Shown: positions 1-9,378, counted from the stretch's first letter. The stretch: DNA of 34,913 nucleotides from Chitinispirillales bacterium (GCA_031281225.1 JAITFQ010000007.1:1-34913), one strand, 5' to 3'. Translations and numbers: made by a program. The notes: a model not told the origin generated them from the sequence alone.

Positions 1-1311
1 CGCAGCATCGTATCGGCCATAGAGAAAAACTACTCAACCGGCCTTGAAGAGATGACGCAGCTTTTGGGCAACGTTGTCGCTCAGCAGGACGATCTCGAGG
101 TCGTGAAGGCGCAGGACGATGCCGACCCGCTGACCGACGAAGAGGGCGCGCAGGTCGTCAAGCTTGTGAACCTGCTTGTCAACCAGGCGATAAGCTCCGG
201 CGCGTCGGATATACATTTGGAACCGCTTGAAAACTACACGAGGCTGCGCTACCGGATAGACGGTGACCTGGTGGAGCAAAACCCTATCCCTCTGCAAATG
301 CGGGCACAGATAACCTCGCGCTTAAAAATCATGTCCGGGATGGATATTGCCGAGCGGCGTAAGCCGCAGGACGGCCGTTTCCGCATCAGGCACGAAGGGC
401 GCGAAATCGACCTGCGTGTGTCGTCGTTCCCTGTGATGACGCGGCTGCGCGGCGTAAACGAAAAAATCGTGATGCGTATCCTCGACCCGCAGTCGATGAA
501 CATATCCATAGACATGCTCGGCTTTCTACCCAAGACGAAGGAGATGTTTGAGGAGACCATCGCCAAACCCGACGGTATCATGCTCGTCACCGGTCCCACC
601 GGTAGCGGAAAGAGTTCCACGCTTTACGCCGCGCTCAAGCGGATTAACGACGTGTCCATAAACATCGTGACGATGGAAGACCCCGTGGAGTTCAACCTCG
701 ACGGTATCGCCCAGGGGCAGATAAATACTGGCGCCGGCTTCACTTTCGCTGCCGGCATGCGCTCCATCCTGCGCCAAGACCCCGATGTGGTGATGATAGG
801 TGAAATGCGAGACGCCGAAACCTGCCAGATGGCGATTCAGGCCGCGCTCACCGGTCACCTTGTCTTCTCGACACTGCACACAAACGATGCCCCCAGCGCG
901 TACACGAGGCTTCTCGACATGGGGATAGAGCCGTTCCTCATCACTTCATCCGTAATCGGCATACTCGCCCAGCGGCTGGTGCGTCGCCTGTGCAAGTGCA
1001 GGGAAGAGTACGACCCCGATCCGACGCTGTTGCAAAGGGTTGGTCTGAAGCCCGGCCTCAAATTCTACAAGACCAAAGGCTGCCGTCTTTGCGGCAATAC
1101 CGGTTTCAAGGGCCGAGTTGGCATCTACGAGTTTTTAGTCCCCGACGAAAACATCAATAACATGGTGATACAGCGCCTGCCGTCCGAGCAGGTCAAAAAC
1201 TACGCGGTGAAACGGGGAAGTTTTGACACATTGCGCCGCGACGGGTTAAAAAAAGTGTTGGATGGGACGACGACGATAGAACAGGTTCTCAGCGCTACGC
1301 AGGATGATTAA
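1..1311 (+). CDS. Type IV pilus / type II secretion assembly ATPase (PilB/GspE family), 5'-truncated by window edge
   Basis: Frame is open from position 1 (ORF track Met at 52 is internal). Walker A GPTGSGKSSTL, VTMEDPVE, DPDVVMIGEMRDAET, and zinc-type tetracysteine CKC...CRLCGNTGFKGRVGIYE. Confidence 0.93.
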   Translation, partial: RSIVSAIEKNYSTGLEEMTQLLGNVVAQQDDLEVVKAQDDADPLTDEEGAQVVKLVNLLVNQAISSGASDIHLEPLENYTRLRYRIDGDLVEQNPIPLQMRAQITSRLKIMSGMDIAERRKPQDGRFRIRHEGREIDLRVSSFPVMTRLRGVNEKIVMRILDPQSMNISIDMLGFLPKTKEMFEETIAKPDGIMLVTGPTGSGKSSTLYAALKRINDVSINIVTMEDPVEFNLDGIAQGQINTGAGFTFAAGMRSILRQDPDVVMIGEMRDAETCQMAIQAALTGHLVFSTLHTNDAPSAYTRLLDMGIEPFLITSSVIGILAQRLVRRLCKCREEYDPDPTLLQRVGLKPGLKFYKTKGCRLCGNTGFKGRVGIYEFLVPDENINNMVIQRLPSEQVKNYAVKRGSFDTLRRDGLKKVLDGTTTIEQVLSATQDD

Positions 1312-1347
1312 AACAACCCCCAAAACATCAAACGGAGCTGTCCGCTA

Positions 1348-2448
1348 ATGAAAAAAACGCCTATCCACCCACGCCACCTCTCACTTTCCGCCAAAATGGC
1401 GCCTTTTGCCGGCTACGAGATGCCCTTGCATTACGAGGGTTACGGGGTGATCAAGGAGCACGAGGCCGCGCGTACCGGCGCGGCGCTGTTTGACACCTGC
1501 CACATGGGCGTGTTTCATGTCGGCGGGATCGGCGGGCTTTGGGAGCTTGAGACCATGCTCAGTTGCGACATTGAGGATATGAAAGTCGGCGCGTGCCGCT
1601 ACGGGTTCATGTGCAACCACGCCGGAGGGGTGATAGACGATATGATCGTGTACCGGATGAACGATAAGGATTTTATGTTGGTGACAAACGCGGTGAACGA
1701 AAAAAAGGTTCTGTTTCAGCTCAAGAACTACACCGCCGAGTTTACATGGTTTCGAAACGACACGGAGTCCACGGCGAAGATCGACGTTCAGGGGCCAAAA
1801 TCGCCAAAAATTGTGGCGGGGCTTATGCGGGAGCCGATTGACGGGATTAAGTTTTACAATTTCGCCAAGAATTTTTACAGAGACGCTGAGGTGATTGTCA
1901 GCCGCACGGGGTACACGGGCGAGATCGGGTTTGAGGTGTACTGCCCGGTTGAGGCCGCGGGGGATTTTTGGGACGACTGTGTCGCCGCCGGCGCGGTTCC
2001 GGCGGGCCTCGGGGCGCGGGACATACTCAGGCTTGAGATGGGCTTTCCGCTTTACGGCCATGAACTTGGCGAAGACAGAAACGCGGCGCAATCGGGCTTT
2101 TCCCGCGCGTTATCGGGGAAGAAAGATTTTATAGGTTCGGGCGCGGCGCTTGACCCGTTGGCGGCGGGGCAAATTTTGTGCGGGATTAGTTTGGAGGGGC
2201 GCCGCTCGGCGCGTCAGGGGGACGCAGTGTTGGACGGTGGCGGGACGGCGGTTGGCGTTGTGACAAGCGGCAGTTTTTCGCCGTCGCTGGGCCATGCCAT
2301 AGCGCTGGCCTATGTTGATAAAAATTGCGCGGTGGCCGGCACGGCATTGCGGATTGTTTGCGGCAAGGCCGAGATCGCCGGCAAAGCCTGCCAGCCGCCA
2401 TTTTACAAAAACGCGACGGCTCGGGCGGACATTAAATTATATTTGTGA
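1348..2448 (+). CDS. gcvT: Glycine cleavage system T protein (aminomethyltransferase)
   Basis: 366 aa; N-terminal AKMAPFAGYEMPLHY...EHEAARTGAALFDTCHMG; RTGYTGEIGFEVY; GLGARDILRLEMGFPLYGHEL; lies near gcvH/gcvPA/gcvPB. Confidence 0.95.
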   Translation: MKKTPIHPRHLSLSAKMAPFAGYEMPLHYEGYGVIKEHEAARTGAALFDTCHMGVFHVGGIGGLWELETMLSCDIEDMKVGACRYGFMCNHAGGVIDDMIVYRMNDKDFMLVTNAVNEKKVLFQLKNYTAEFTWFRNDTESTAKIDVQGPKSPKIVAGLMREPIDGIKFYNFAKNFYRDAEVIVSRTGYTGEIGFEVYCPVEAAGDFWDDCVAAGAVPAGLGARDILRLEMGFPLYGHELGEDRNAAQSGFSRALSGKKDFIGSGAALDPLAAGQILCGISLEGRRSARQGDAVLDGGGTAVGVVTSGSFSPSLGHAIALAYVDKNCAVAGTALRIVCGKAEIAGKACQPPFYKNATARADIKLYL

Positions 2449-2643
2449 AGCTGTCAAAAATTTAACTTCACGAACTTTTTCGTCCCTCTCAAATTCGTTT
2501 ATAATCTGTTTGTCAATTATGTCCTCGTATAATTCTTTCAAGGAATGCTTGATTAATGAGGCCTCATCCCGCTCGTAATAATCGGTCAGGAACGTGACGA
2601 TGTCGCTTTCCGCCTGAGTTAATTCTAGTGATATTACTGCCAT
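2437..2643 (-). CDS. Small antitoxin-like protein (RelB / DUF6290-like)
   Basis: 68 aa, MAVISLELTQAESDIVTFLTDYYERDEASLIKHSLKELYEDIID..., resembles short ribbon-helix-helix antitoxins; overlaps the 3' end of the upstream RelE-like ORF by 10 nt. Confidence 0.7.
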   Translation of the reverse strand: MAVISLELTQAESDIVTFLTDYYERDEASLIKHSLKELYEDIIDKQIINEFERDEKVREVKFLTASQI

Positions 2644-2909
2644 TTTCGGTATATATCCTCCCTTTTGTCCAATGCTATTACAAAAATATTATCATTCTCA
2701 ATATAAAAAACCGCCCTGTATTTTCCTTTACGTAAACGATAGTATATACGACCTGTTTCCTCAGATACCTTTAACTGCTTTATATCAAAAAGAGTTAAAT
2801 CTTTTGTTATACCCACTGCCGTAAAAGCATTGTCAATATTCCGAAAAACCTCATGCGGGATAAGAATTTTACGCACCCTTTTAACGATATCATCAGCATA
2901 TCTTGTCAT
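2634..2909 (-). CDS. RelE/ParE-type toxin
   Basis: From internal Met (MTRYADDIVKRV...) 91 aa; contains FDIKQLKVSEETGRIYYRLRKGKYRAVFYIENDNIFVIALDKREDIYRKW, typical of RelE-like mRNA interferases. The ORF track start at 3020 is probably too far upstream. Confidence 0.8.
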   Translation of the reverse strand: MTRYADDIVKRVRKILIPHEVFRNIDNAFTAVGITKDLTLFDIKQLKVSEETGRIYYRLRKGKYRAVFYIENDNIFVIALDKREDIYRKWQ

Positions 2910-3159
2910 ATTAATAAAATATACGATATGGGTGTTGGCAGAGTCAAACCATTTTTTATTAACGTGGTTTCGTCGGCGCGCCGTTCTGCCATTTTTTGTA
3001 TTAAAATTTGATAACATCAACGGAATGATGTATATTATACGGGAAAATGGAATACATGGAGAAAAAAGCGGTGGCGTTTTTTCATAGTTTTATAGAACAT
3101 ATTATCTACGGGCGGCGTGACTGGCGGCGCCTTTTACGGGAAGGGAGACGGGAAGTACA

Positions 3160-3540
3160 ATGATTCCAGACGGTCTGAAATACTCAAAATCACACGAGTG
3201 GGTTAAGTTGGATGGCGGCGTGGCCACGGTTGGTATAACCGATCACGCTCAGGATACCTTGGGCGACATTACGTTTGTTGAACTGCCCAAGGTCGGCGCG
3301 GGCCTCACGAAAGAGGGCGAGGCGGGCGTTATCGAGTCGGTTAAGGCGGCGAGCGATCTGCTCTCGCCGGTTACGGGGGAGGTTGTGTCGGTGAACGGCA
3401 CAATTGAGATGGCGCCGGAAAAGATTAACAGCGACCCGTACGGCGGCGGCTGGCTTTACACGGTTAAGATTGCGGATATGTCGGAGGTCGATGGGTTGAT
3501 GGACGCGGCGAGTTACGGCAAATATTTGGAAACTTGCTAA
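3160..3540 (+). CDS. gcvH: Glycine cleavage system H protein
   Basis: 126 aa; YSKSHEWVKLDGGVATVGITDHAQDTLGDITFVELP and lipoylation motif ESVKAASDLLSPVTGEVV. Confidence 0.97.
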   Translation: MIPDGLKYSKSHEWVKLDGGVATVGITDHAQDTLGDITFVELPKVGAGLTKEGEAGVIESVKAASDLLSPVTGEVVSVNGTIEMAPEKINSDPYGGGWLYTVKIADMSEVDGLMDAASYGKYLETC

Positions 3541-4914
3541 ATGAGCTATGTATCAATAACGCCCGAACAGCGGCAGGAGATGCTGCGCGTTTGCGGGGTG
3601 TCGGCGATTGGTGAGTTGTTTGCGGACGTCCCAGCGTCTCTAGCCCCGCCGGCGGATGAGTTTTGGGAGACGGGCGGGCTCTCGGAGCTTGAGGTTTTGG
3701 CGGAGTGCGAGCGGCTCACGTCTAAAAACCATACCGCGGCCATGACGTCGTTTTTAGGCGGCGGGTTTTACGACCACTACATCCCGGCGGCGATCGACGC
3801 GATAACCTCGCGAAGCGAATTTTACACATCCTACACGCCCTACCAGCCGGAACTCTCGCAGGGAACGCTGCAAGCGATTTATGAGTATCAGTCGCAGATA
3901 TGCAGGCTGACCGGAATGGAGATATCAAACGCGTCGCTGTACGACGGGGGGACGGCGATATTTGAGGCGTGCAACATGGCGGCCGCGCATACGTCGCGGC
4001 GCAAGATCGTTGTTGACAAAGGTGTCAATCCGATATACAGGAAAATGCTGCGGGCGCATTCGGCGGGCTTGGATATTGAGATCGTTGAAATACCGGTTTT
4101 GGGCGGCGGCAGTTTGGACAGGGGCGGCTTTGCCGGGGCTGTTGATGATAGCGCCGCGGCGGTTGTTTTGCAGAATCCGAATTTTTTCGGAATTGTCGAT
4201 GACCATTCGGATATTGTCGATAAATGCAAAGAAAAGGGCGTGATGACGATTCAGTCGGTTTATCCTGTCGCTTTGGCATTGATAAAAACTCCGGCGGAGC
4301 AGGGGTTTGACATCGCGGTGGGGGAGGGGCAGTCGCTTGGGATTCCGTTGTCGTTCGGCGGCCCTTATCTGGGTTTCATCGGGACAAAAAAAACACTGGT
4401 TCGCAGGATGCCGGGGCGGATCGCTGCGCGGGCGGAGGATGTGAACGGCAAGCCGGGATTCGTCCTGTCGTTGCAGGCGCGGGAGCAGCATATAAGGCGG
4501 GAGAAGGCGACGTCAAACATCTGTACAAACAGCGCCCTCTGCGCGTTGCGCGCGCATATCTATCTCTCGCTGATTGGCAAAGAGGGGTTGACGGAGGTCG
4601 CGTCGCTCTGCCACAATAAGGCAATCTACGCGCGCGAGCGTATAGGGTCGGTACCGGGCGTGAAAGTTTCAAAGCAGCCGATTTTTAATGAGTTTTTGGT
4701 TGAGCTGCCGATGGGCGCGTTGGAGTGTGTCAGGGCGCTTGCCGGCGTCGGCGGCGGGTTCGCCGCGGGTATTCCGGCCGGGCTTTTCGGGGGCGATTGT
4801 TTTGGCGCCGGCGTTAATACCGATAACATGCTTATCGTAGCGGTTACGGAGAAACGGACAAAAGAAGAGATCGACAGTTTCGTTGACAATCTGGCGCAGG
4901 TAATAAAATTATGA
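3541..4914 (+). CDS. gcvPA: Glycine dehydrogenase (decarboxylating) subunit 1
   Basis: 457 aa; FLGGGFYDHYIPAAIDAITSRSEFYTSYTPYQPELSQGTLQAIYEYQSQICRLTGM; starts immediately after the gcvH stop. Confidence 0.96.
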   Translation: MSYVSITPEQRQEMLRVCGVSAIGELFADVPASLAPPADEFWETGGLSELEVLAECERLTSKNHTAAMTSFLGGGFYDHYIPAAIDAITSRSEFYTSYTPYQPELSQGTLQAIYEYQSQICRLTGMEISNASLYDGGTAIFEACNMAAAHTSRRKIVVDKGVNPIYRKMLRAHSAGLDIEIVEIPVLGGGSLDRGGFAGAVDDSAAAVVLQNPNFFGIVDDHSDIVDKCKEKGVMTIQSVYPVALALIKTPAEQGFDIAVGEGQSLGIPLSFGGPYLGFIGTKKTLVRRMPGRIAARAEDVNGKPGFVLSLQAREQHIRREKATSNICTNSALCALRAHIYLSLIGKEGLTEVASLCHNKAIYARERIGSVPGVKVSKQPIFNEFLVELPMGALECVRALAGVGGGFAAGIPAGLFGGDCFGAGVNTDNMLIVAVTEKRTKEEIDSFVDNLAQVIKL

Positions 4915-6380
4915 AAATAATATTCGAAAAATCAATAAAAAACCGCCGCGGCGTTACCCTGCCGAAAAATGATGTGCCTGTTAACGCCGCCATCCCCGAA
5001 AAATACGCGCGTAAGTCCCCGCCGGAGCTTTGCGAAATTTCGGAGCTCGACGCGGTACGCCATTTTACCGCCCTGTCGCGGAAAAATTACGGCGTGGACA
5101 CGAATTTCTACCCGCTCGGCTCCTGCACGATGAAGTACAACCCCAAAATCTGCGAAAAAATAGCGGGTATGGGCGGGTTCGCGGGCATACACCCGGTATT
5201 CGGGCGGCTGATTATGAATAACGGCGCGTCGTGGACGCACGGGGCTATGACGGTTCTCCACAACCTTGAAGACCTGCTCTGCCGTATTACCGGTATGGAC
5301 GCGTTTACCTTGCAGCCGATGGCCGGCGCGCACGGGGAGTTTACGGGGATGGCGGTTATCGCGGCGTATCACCGCAAAAAGGGTAACCGCAAGACGGTGG
5401 TGCTAATCCCCGACGAGGCGCACGGCACGAACCCGTCGTCGGCCGCGGCGGCCGGGTATAAGGTCAGGACGGTGCCGACCGATCCAAAGACGGGTATTTT
5501 GGAGATTGAGGCGCTCAAGGCGGCGATGGACGAGAACGTGGCGGCGGTGATGATGACGAATCCGAATACGCTGGGGCTTTTTAACCCGCGGATCAAGGAG
5601 ATCGCCGATATCGCCCATTCGTACGACGCGCTTTTGTACTACGACGGGGCGAACCTGAACGCGATAATGGGCAAGTTCCGCCCTGGCGACGGCGGGTTTG
5701 ATGTCGTGCACCTGAATCTGCACAAAACTTTCGGTACGCCGCACGGCGGCGGGGGGCCGGGGGCGGGGCCAGTGGGGGTGAAAAGCATTTTGGAACCGTT
5801 TTTGCCGGTACCGAGGCTGGCGGCGAAATCGTCCGCGGGCAAAACCGGCGCGCATTTTGAGTTTAGTGACGATTATCCCGACTCAATCGGCCCCGTCGCC
5901 CCGTTCTACGGCAATTTTTCGGTGTGCCTCAAAGCATACGTTTATATATTGATGATGGGCGGCAAGGGGCTAACCGAGGTGAGCGAACAGGCGGTTTTGA
6001 GCGCAAACTATATCATGCACTCGCTGAAAGATTACTACGATGTCCCGTTTTTGAAGACCTGTATGCACGAGTGCGTCCTCACCGCCAAGCGTCAGGCGGA
6101 GCGCGGCGTGGGCGCGGCGGACATCGCGAAGGGGCTGATCGACAGGGGGATACACCCGCCGACTGTCTACTTCCCGTTGGTCGTGAAGGAGGCTTTGATG
6201 ATCGAGCCGACGGAGACGGAGAGCAAGGAGACGCTCGACGAGTTCATCGCGGCGATGATCGATATCGCCAAATGCGCTGAAACAGATCCGGAATCGCTGA
6301 AACGGGCGCCGGTTACGACCCCGCTGGGGCGGCTGAACGAGGCGAAGGCGGCCAAGGATATGGACGTGGCGTTTTTGTGA
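4911..6380 (+). CDS. gcvPB: Glycine dehydrogenase (decarboxylating) subunit 2
   Basis: 489 aa; FYPLGSCTMKYNPK, DEAHGTNPSSAA, PLP-lysine region NLHKTFGTPHGGGGPGAGP; ATGA overlap with gcvPA. Confidence 0.96.
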   Translation: MKIIFEKSIKNRRGVTLPKNDVPVNAAIPEKYARKSPPELCEISELDAVRHFTALSRKNYGVDTNFYPLGSCTMKYNPKICEKIAGMGGFAGIHPVFGRLIMNNGASWTHGAMTVLHNLEDLLCRITGMDAFTLQPMAGAHGEFTGMAVIAAYHRKKGNRKTVVLIPDEAHGTNPSSAAAAGYKVRTVPTDPKTGILEIEALKAAMDENVAAVMMTNPNTLGLFNPRIKEIADIAHSYDALLYYDGANLNAIMGKFRPGDGGFDVVHLNLHKTFGTPHGGGGPGAGPVGVKSILEPFLPVPRLAAKSSAGKTGAHFEFSDDYPDSIGPVAPFYGNFSVCLKAYVYILMMGGKGLTEVSEQAVLSANYIMHSLKDYYDVPFLKTCMHECVLTAKRQAERGVGAADIAKGLIDRGIHPPTVYFPLVVKEALMIEPTETESKETLDEFIAAMIDIAKCAETDPESLKRAPVTTPLGRLNEAKAAKDMDVAFL

Positions 6381-6399
6381 TTTTATTTACAAAAAACAC

Positions 6400-6428
6400 T
6401 TGCATTTTTTTCTGAAATCCTGTATACT
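6400..6428 (+). promoter_or_regulatory. Sigma70-type promoter upstream of small secreted protein 1
   Basis: -35 TTGCAT (6400-6405), 17 nt spacer, -10 TATACT (6423-6428). Confidence 0.7.
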
Positions 6429-6506
6429 GATAATAGGGCGGTGCTGCGGGTGGCGTCCTGACATTTGAGAAGCCAAAATTTAACCCCAAAACATAAGGAG
6501 CAAGCC

Positions 6507-6842
6507 ATGATGCGTATACCTGTGTGGTCAAAGTTAGCAGTAATCGTTGTAGCCGTCGCTGCTTTTTCAGTTTCCGCCCAGCGGAACAGCCGTCAGGTGC
6601 ATACCACCGCGCCGGGCGTGGAGGGCATTATTGAAAATGGCGCGGTTTCAACCGCAAGGGGCGCAGTCAATGCCGCGCACGCTTTCGAGGCAGCGGAGAT
6701 TGTCGGCGGTTTCGGCGACAGGTCAGTTGCCATCATTGATGAATCTACCGTAGACTTTGATCCCCTAACCCTCACCCGTTCATTCAGGGAAGCCCTCAAG
6801 GAGAATGTTGACAGGGAAACTGTCGACAGGCTTTCGAGGTAG
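6507..6842 (+). CDS. Small secreted protein, paralog 1 (shortened, lacks most of the SH3-like region)
   Basis: RBS-like AAGGAG upstream of ATGATG; MMRIPVWSKLAVIVVAVAAFSVSAQR signal peptide; C-terminal SFREALKENVDRETVDRLSR shared with the next ORF. Confidence 0.75.
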   Translation: MMRIPVWSKLAVIVVAVAAFSVSAQRNSRQVHTTAPGVEGIIENGAVSTARGAVNAAHAFEAAEIVGGFGDRSVAIIDESTVDFDPLTLTRSFREALKENVDRETVDRLSR

Positions 6843-6867
6843 GCGGCTTGGGTATGTTATTTTCGCG

Positions 6868-6893
6868 GGGGCGGACAGTGTCCGCCCCTTTTT
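6868..6893 (+). terminator. Intrinsic terminator after paralog 1
   Basis: 9-bp perfect stem GGGGCGGAC-AGT-GTCCGCCCC followed by TTTTT. Confidence 0.75.
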
Positions 6894-6960
6894 GTTTCTT
6901 CATCAATGGCCGGTCCTGTCCCAGCCGCGCCCCCTTCTCAATTTTTTTTTAAAAAAATAC

Positions 6961-6989
6961 TTGCATCTGTGTCCGGCGTTCATTATATT
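6961..6989 (+). promoter_or_regulatory. Sigma70-type promoter upstream of small secreted protein 2
   Basis: -35 TTGCAT (6961-6966), 17 nt spacer, -10 TATATT (6984-6989); followed by ATAGGG as in the 6400-6428 promoter. Confidence 0.68.
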
Positions 6990-7080
6990 GTATAATAGGG
7001 TGATGCTTGGGTGTTGCCGCAGGCAGCGTTCCGGCATCGGGAAAACAGAAACTAGAAATCAAAAACACAAGGAGCAAGCT

Positions 7081-7572
7081 ATGCGTATACCCATGTGGTC
7101 AAAACTCGCAGTACTCGTCGTCGTCGTTGCTGCCGCTTCGGCTTTCGCCCAGCGGGGTAATCAGCAGATGCAGCCTAGAAGGGCCAATACCGGCATATAC
7201 GCCAACGAAACCCGTGAGGCTTTTGAGCAGCCTGTGGCTACGGTGGGGCCAAACGACATCCTCACAGTTATCGAAACGAGGAGAAGGCACTACAGGGTGC
7301 GTACTGCGTCCGGCGTAGAGGGTTTTGTTGAGAGCAACGCCGTTTCGGCAGCGAGAGCGGCGTCGGGTGGCGGCGGCGGGGGCAGGGGCGGAGCTAGCAC
7401 AGCTTTTGCTTTTGAAGCTGCGGAAGTTATCGGCTATTTGGACAACCCCACACCGGTGTTTATTATCGACGTGGATGGTATGGATTCCGACCCTATAACG
7501 CTTGACCGTTCGTTCAGGGAAGCCCTCAAGGAAAACGTCGACAGGGAAACCGTTGAGAGGCTGACACGGTAG
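7081..7572 (+). CDS. Small secreted protein with bacterial SH3-like region, paralog 2
   Basis: Start at ATG 7081 after AAGGAG; signal peptide MRIPMWSKLAVLVVVVAAASAFAQR; SH3-like NDILTVIETRRRHYRVRTASGVEGFVESNAV; C-terminal SFREALKENVDRETVERLTR. Confidence 0.78.
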   Translation: MRIPMWSKLAVLVVVVAAASAFAQRGNQQMQPRRANTGIYANETREAFEQPVATVGPNDILTVIETRRRHYRVRTASGVEGFVESNAVSAARAASGGGGGGRGGASTAFAFEAAEVIGYLDNPTPVFIIDVDGMDSDPITLDRSFREALKENVDRETVERLTR

Positions 7573-7623
7573 TTTTTGCTGCGATTATACGATGTATTTT
7601 ACGTATTTACAAATAGGTAGTCT

Positions 7624-7650
7624 GTAGGGGCGAGCACAGTTCGCCCCTAC
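7624..7650. repeat. Palindromic repeat, GTAGGGGCGA...TCGCCCCTAC
   Basis: 10-bp perfect stem with 7-nt loop (GCACAGT), between convergent genes; related to copies at about 18330 and 21395. Confidence 0.75.
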
Positions 7651-9314
7651 TTGAAGACTTCGTCCTCTTTTTTCTTCATTAATAACCGGCAGACCTTGTT
7701 TACCAGCTCGCTCCCGCTGAATGGCTTTACGATGAAATCGTTGGCGCCGCTGGCGAAGCATTTTTGGATTTCGTCCTCCTGTGCGCCGGCGGAGAAGAAT
7801 GCTATGGGAATGTTTTTTGTCTCTTCCTGAGAGCGCAGTATCCTGCATATTCTGTGGCCGTCGAGCCCCGGCAGTTGCGAGTCCATGAGAATTAGCGACG
7901 GTTTGTGGTTGAACGCGATGATAAGACCCTGCTCGCCGCTCTCGGCTACAAGTATGTCGAAAACGTTTTCTATAGTCGTGCTCGCTATTTCTGTGGATTC
8001 CCTGTCGGGGTCAATGAAGAGTATCACCGGCCTGTCCCTGTCCTCCTCCTCTTCCATATCCTCTATGCAGATTCCGTCGGTTTCCCTGATTCTGCTTTCC
8101 GAGATTTTTGATTCATCGTCGTCCCAACTGATCTCCGAGCGCAGGGGGAGGATTATGTGGAAGGCGCTTCCGGGGAACGTGTCTTTTTTTGTGCCTTCGC
8201 TCTCTACCCACACCCTTCCGCCGTGGCGTTCGACAATTCCCTTGACGATTGAAAGGCCTAGGCCGCTTCCGCTACCCATGAACTTTGTGGAGTCGGTAGA
8301 GTGGCGGGTGGCGCTGCCCACTTCGTAGAACGGGTCGAATATCGTTTTATGCTCGCTCTTGTCTATGCCGATGCCGCGGTCGGTTATGGTGATGTGGTAG
8401 TACTTGCCAGGCTTGACCTCTATGGCGGCCTCCACCGGCGAGCCGTCGGGAGAGTATTTTATTGCGTTATTCAGGAGGTTTGTGAACATTTGCAGCATTC
8501 TTATCTTGTCGCCGTAGAACCTGTGCTCTGCTCCGCAGACGTTTGTGCGGATGGTGATGCCGCGCTTGTCGGCGAGTTGGCCCAGTTCCTCGGCGCAGTC
8601 CCGCATGATCGCCGCGAGGTCGATGTTTTCGGGGCGCAGGCGCAGGCGGCCCTGCTCGATTTTTGTGACATCGAGAATGTTGTTCACCACCTTGTGAAGC
8701 CTGTCGGCTGCCCGGCTGATGCTCTCTATCATCCGAAAAACGTTGGGCTCGGCCTTGTCCCTCATGTTGTCGATAATGATGTCGGAGTATCCTTTGATAG
8801 AGGTAAGCGGCGTGTTGAGCTCGTGCGAGGCGATGCTTAAAAAGTTGGATTTGAGCTCGGAAACTTTTTTGAGCTCCGCGTTGGAGCGGGCGAGCTCGGA
8901 GTTCATTTTGGCCATCTCGACATTCTTCGCCTCAATTAGATCTGCCGCTGCCTGCTCCCGCGTTATGTCGCGTATCACGAGAGCGATGCACTCAGGGTAG
9001 GGTTCGATCTCATCTATGCAGAAAGAGTTGAGAAGGCATACTATGTCGGGGCGCCCCTGAAGTGAAAGCGCCAGTTTGTAATCGGTGACTTTTCCTTCGG
9101 TAATGGCCTTGATGATCGGGGCGGTGTTGAATTTTTTCCTCAGCTTGCCAGCCAGTTCGTTGAGCGTTTTTCCGATTATGTCCTCTTTGCCGACGGTAAA
9201 AAGATTCAGCACGTATTGATTGACGAATACGATGTTGGTGTCACGCTCCAAAATTAGTATCCCAATAGGCGTGTACTCAATAACGTGCGCTAGTAGATGT
9301 CCGTCCGCTTGCAT
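7647..9314 (-). CDS. Hybrid sensor histidine kinase (PAS - HisKA - HATPase - receiver)
   Basis: PAS-like TPIGILILERDTNIVFVNQYVLNLF; HisKA FLSIASHELNTPLTSIKGYSD; GSGSGLGLSIVKGIVERHGGRVWVESE; C-terminal receiver LILMDSQLPGLDGHRICR...KPFSGSEL. Confidence 0.93.
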   Translation of the reverse strand: MQADGHLLAHVIEYTPIGILILERDTNIVFVNQYVLNLFTVGKEDIIGKTLNELAGKLRKKFNTAPIIKAITEGKVTDYKLALSLQGRPDIVCLLNSFCIDEIEPYPECIALVIRDITREQAAADLIEAKNVEMAKMNSELARSNAELKKVSELKSNFLSIASHELNTPLTSIKGYSDIIIDNMRDKAEPNVFRMIESISRAADRLHKVVNNILDVTKIEQGRLRLRPENIDLAAIMRDCAEELGQLADKRGITIRTNVCGAEHRFYGDKIRMLQMFTNLLNNAIKYSPDGSPVEAAIEVKPGKYYHITITDRGIGIDKSEHKTIFDPFYEVGSATRHSTDSTKFMGSGSGLGLSIVKGIVERHGGRVWVESEGTKKDTFPGSAFHIILPLRSEISWDDDESKISESRIRETDGICIEDMEEEEDRDRPVILFIDPDRESTEIASTTIENVFDILVAESGEQGLIIAFNHKPSLILMDSQLPGLDGHRICRILRSQEETKNIPIAFFSAGAQEDEIQKCFASGANDFIVKPFSGSELVNKVCRLLMKKKEDEVFK

Positions 9315-9378
9315 ATTTTTTTATCTCGTTTTAATTAATATTGACCGCTACTTCATTATAACATCCGGGCGGCGTTTT

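Noticed and set aside
1312-1347. Glycine riboswitch upstream of gcvT
   Set aside because: Only 36 nt separate the PilB/GspE stop and gcvT; no room for an aptamer.
1381-2091. 236-aa minus-strand ORF opposite gcvT
   Set aside because: Complete overlap with a clear gcvT; composition (Arg/His/Pro-rich) typical of antisense shadow ORFs in GC-rich DNA.
3061-3083. GAAAAAAGCGGTGGCGTTTTTTC as a terminator hairpin before gcvH
   Set aside because: Only the A/T runs can pair; the central GCGGTGGCG is a mirror, not an inverted, repeat.
3925-4491. 188-aa minus-strand ORF opposite gcvPA
   Set aside because: Shadow of a well-supported gene; no recognisable domain, Arg/Gln/Pro-rich.
6805-7080. N-terminal extension of the 255-aa ORF (start at 6805)
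   Set aside because: Contains the terminator and promoter of the next unit; the signal peptide and RBS place the true start at 7081.
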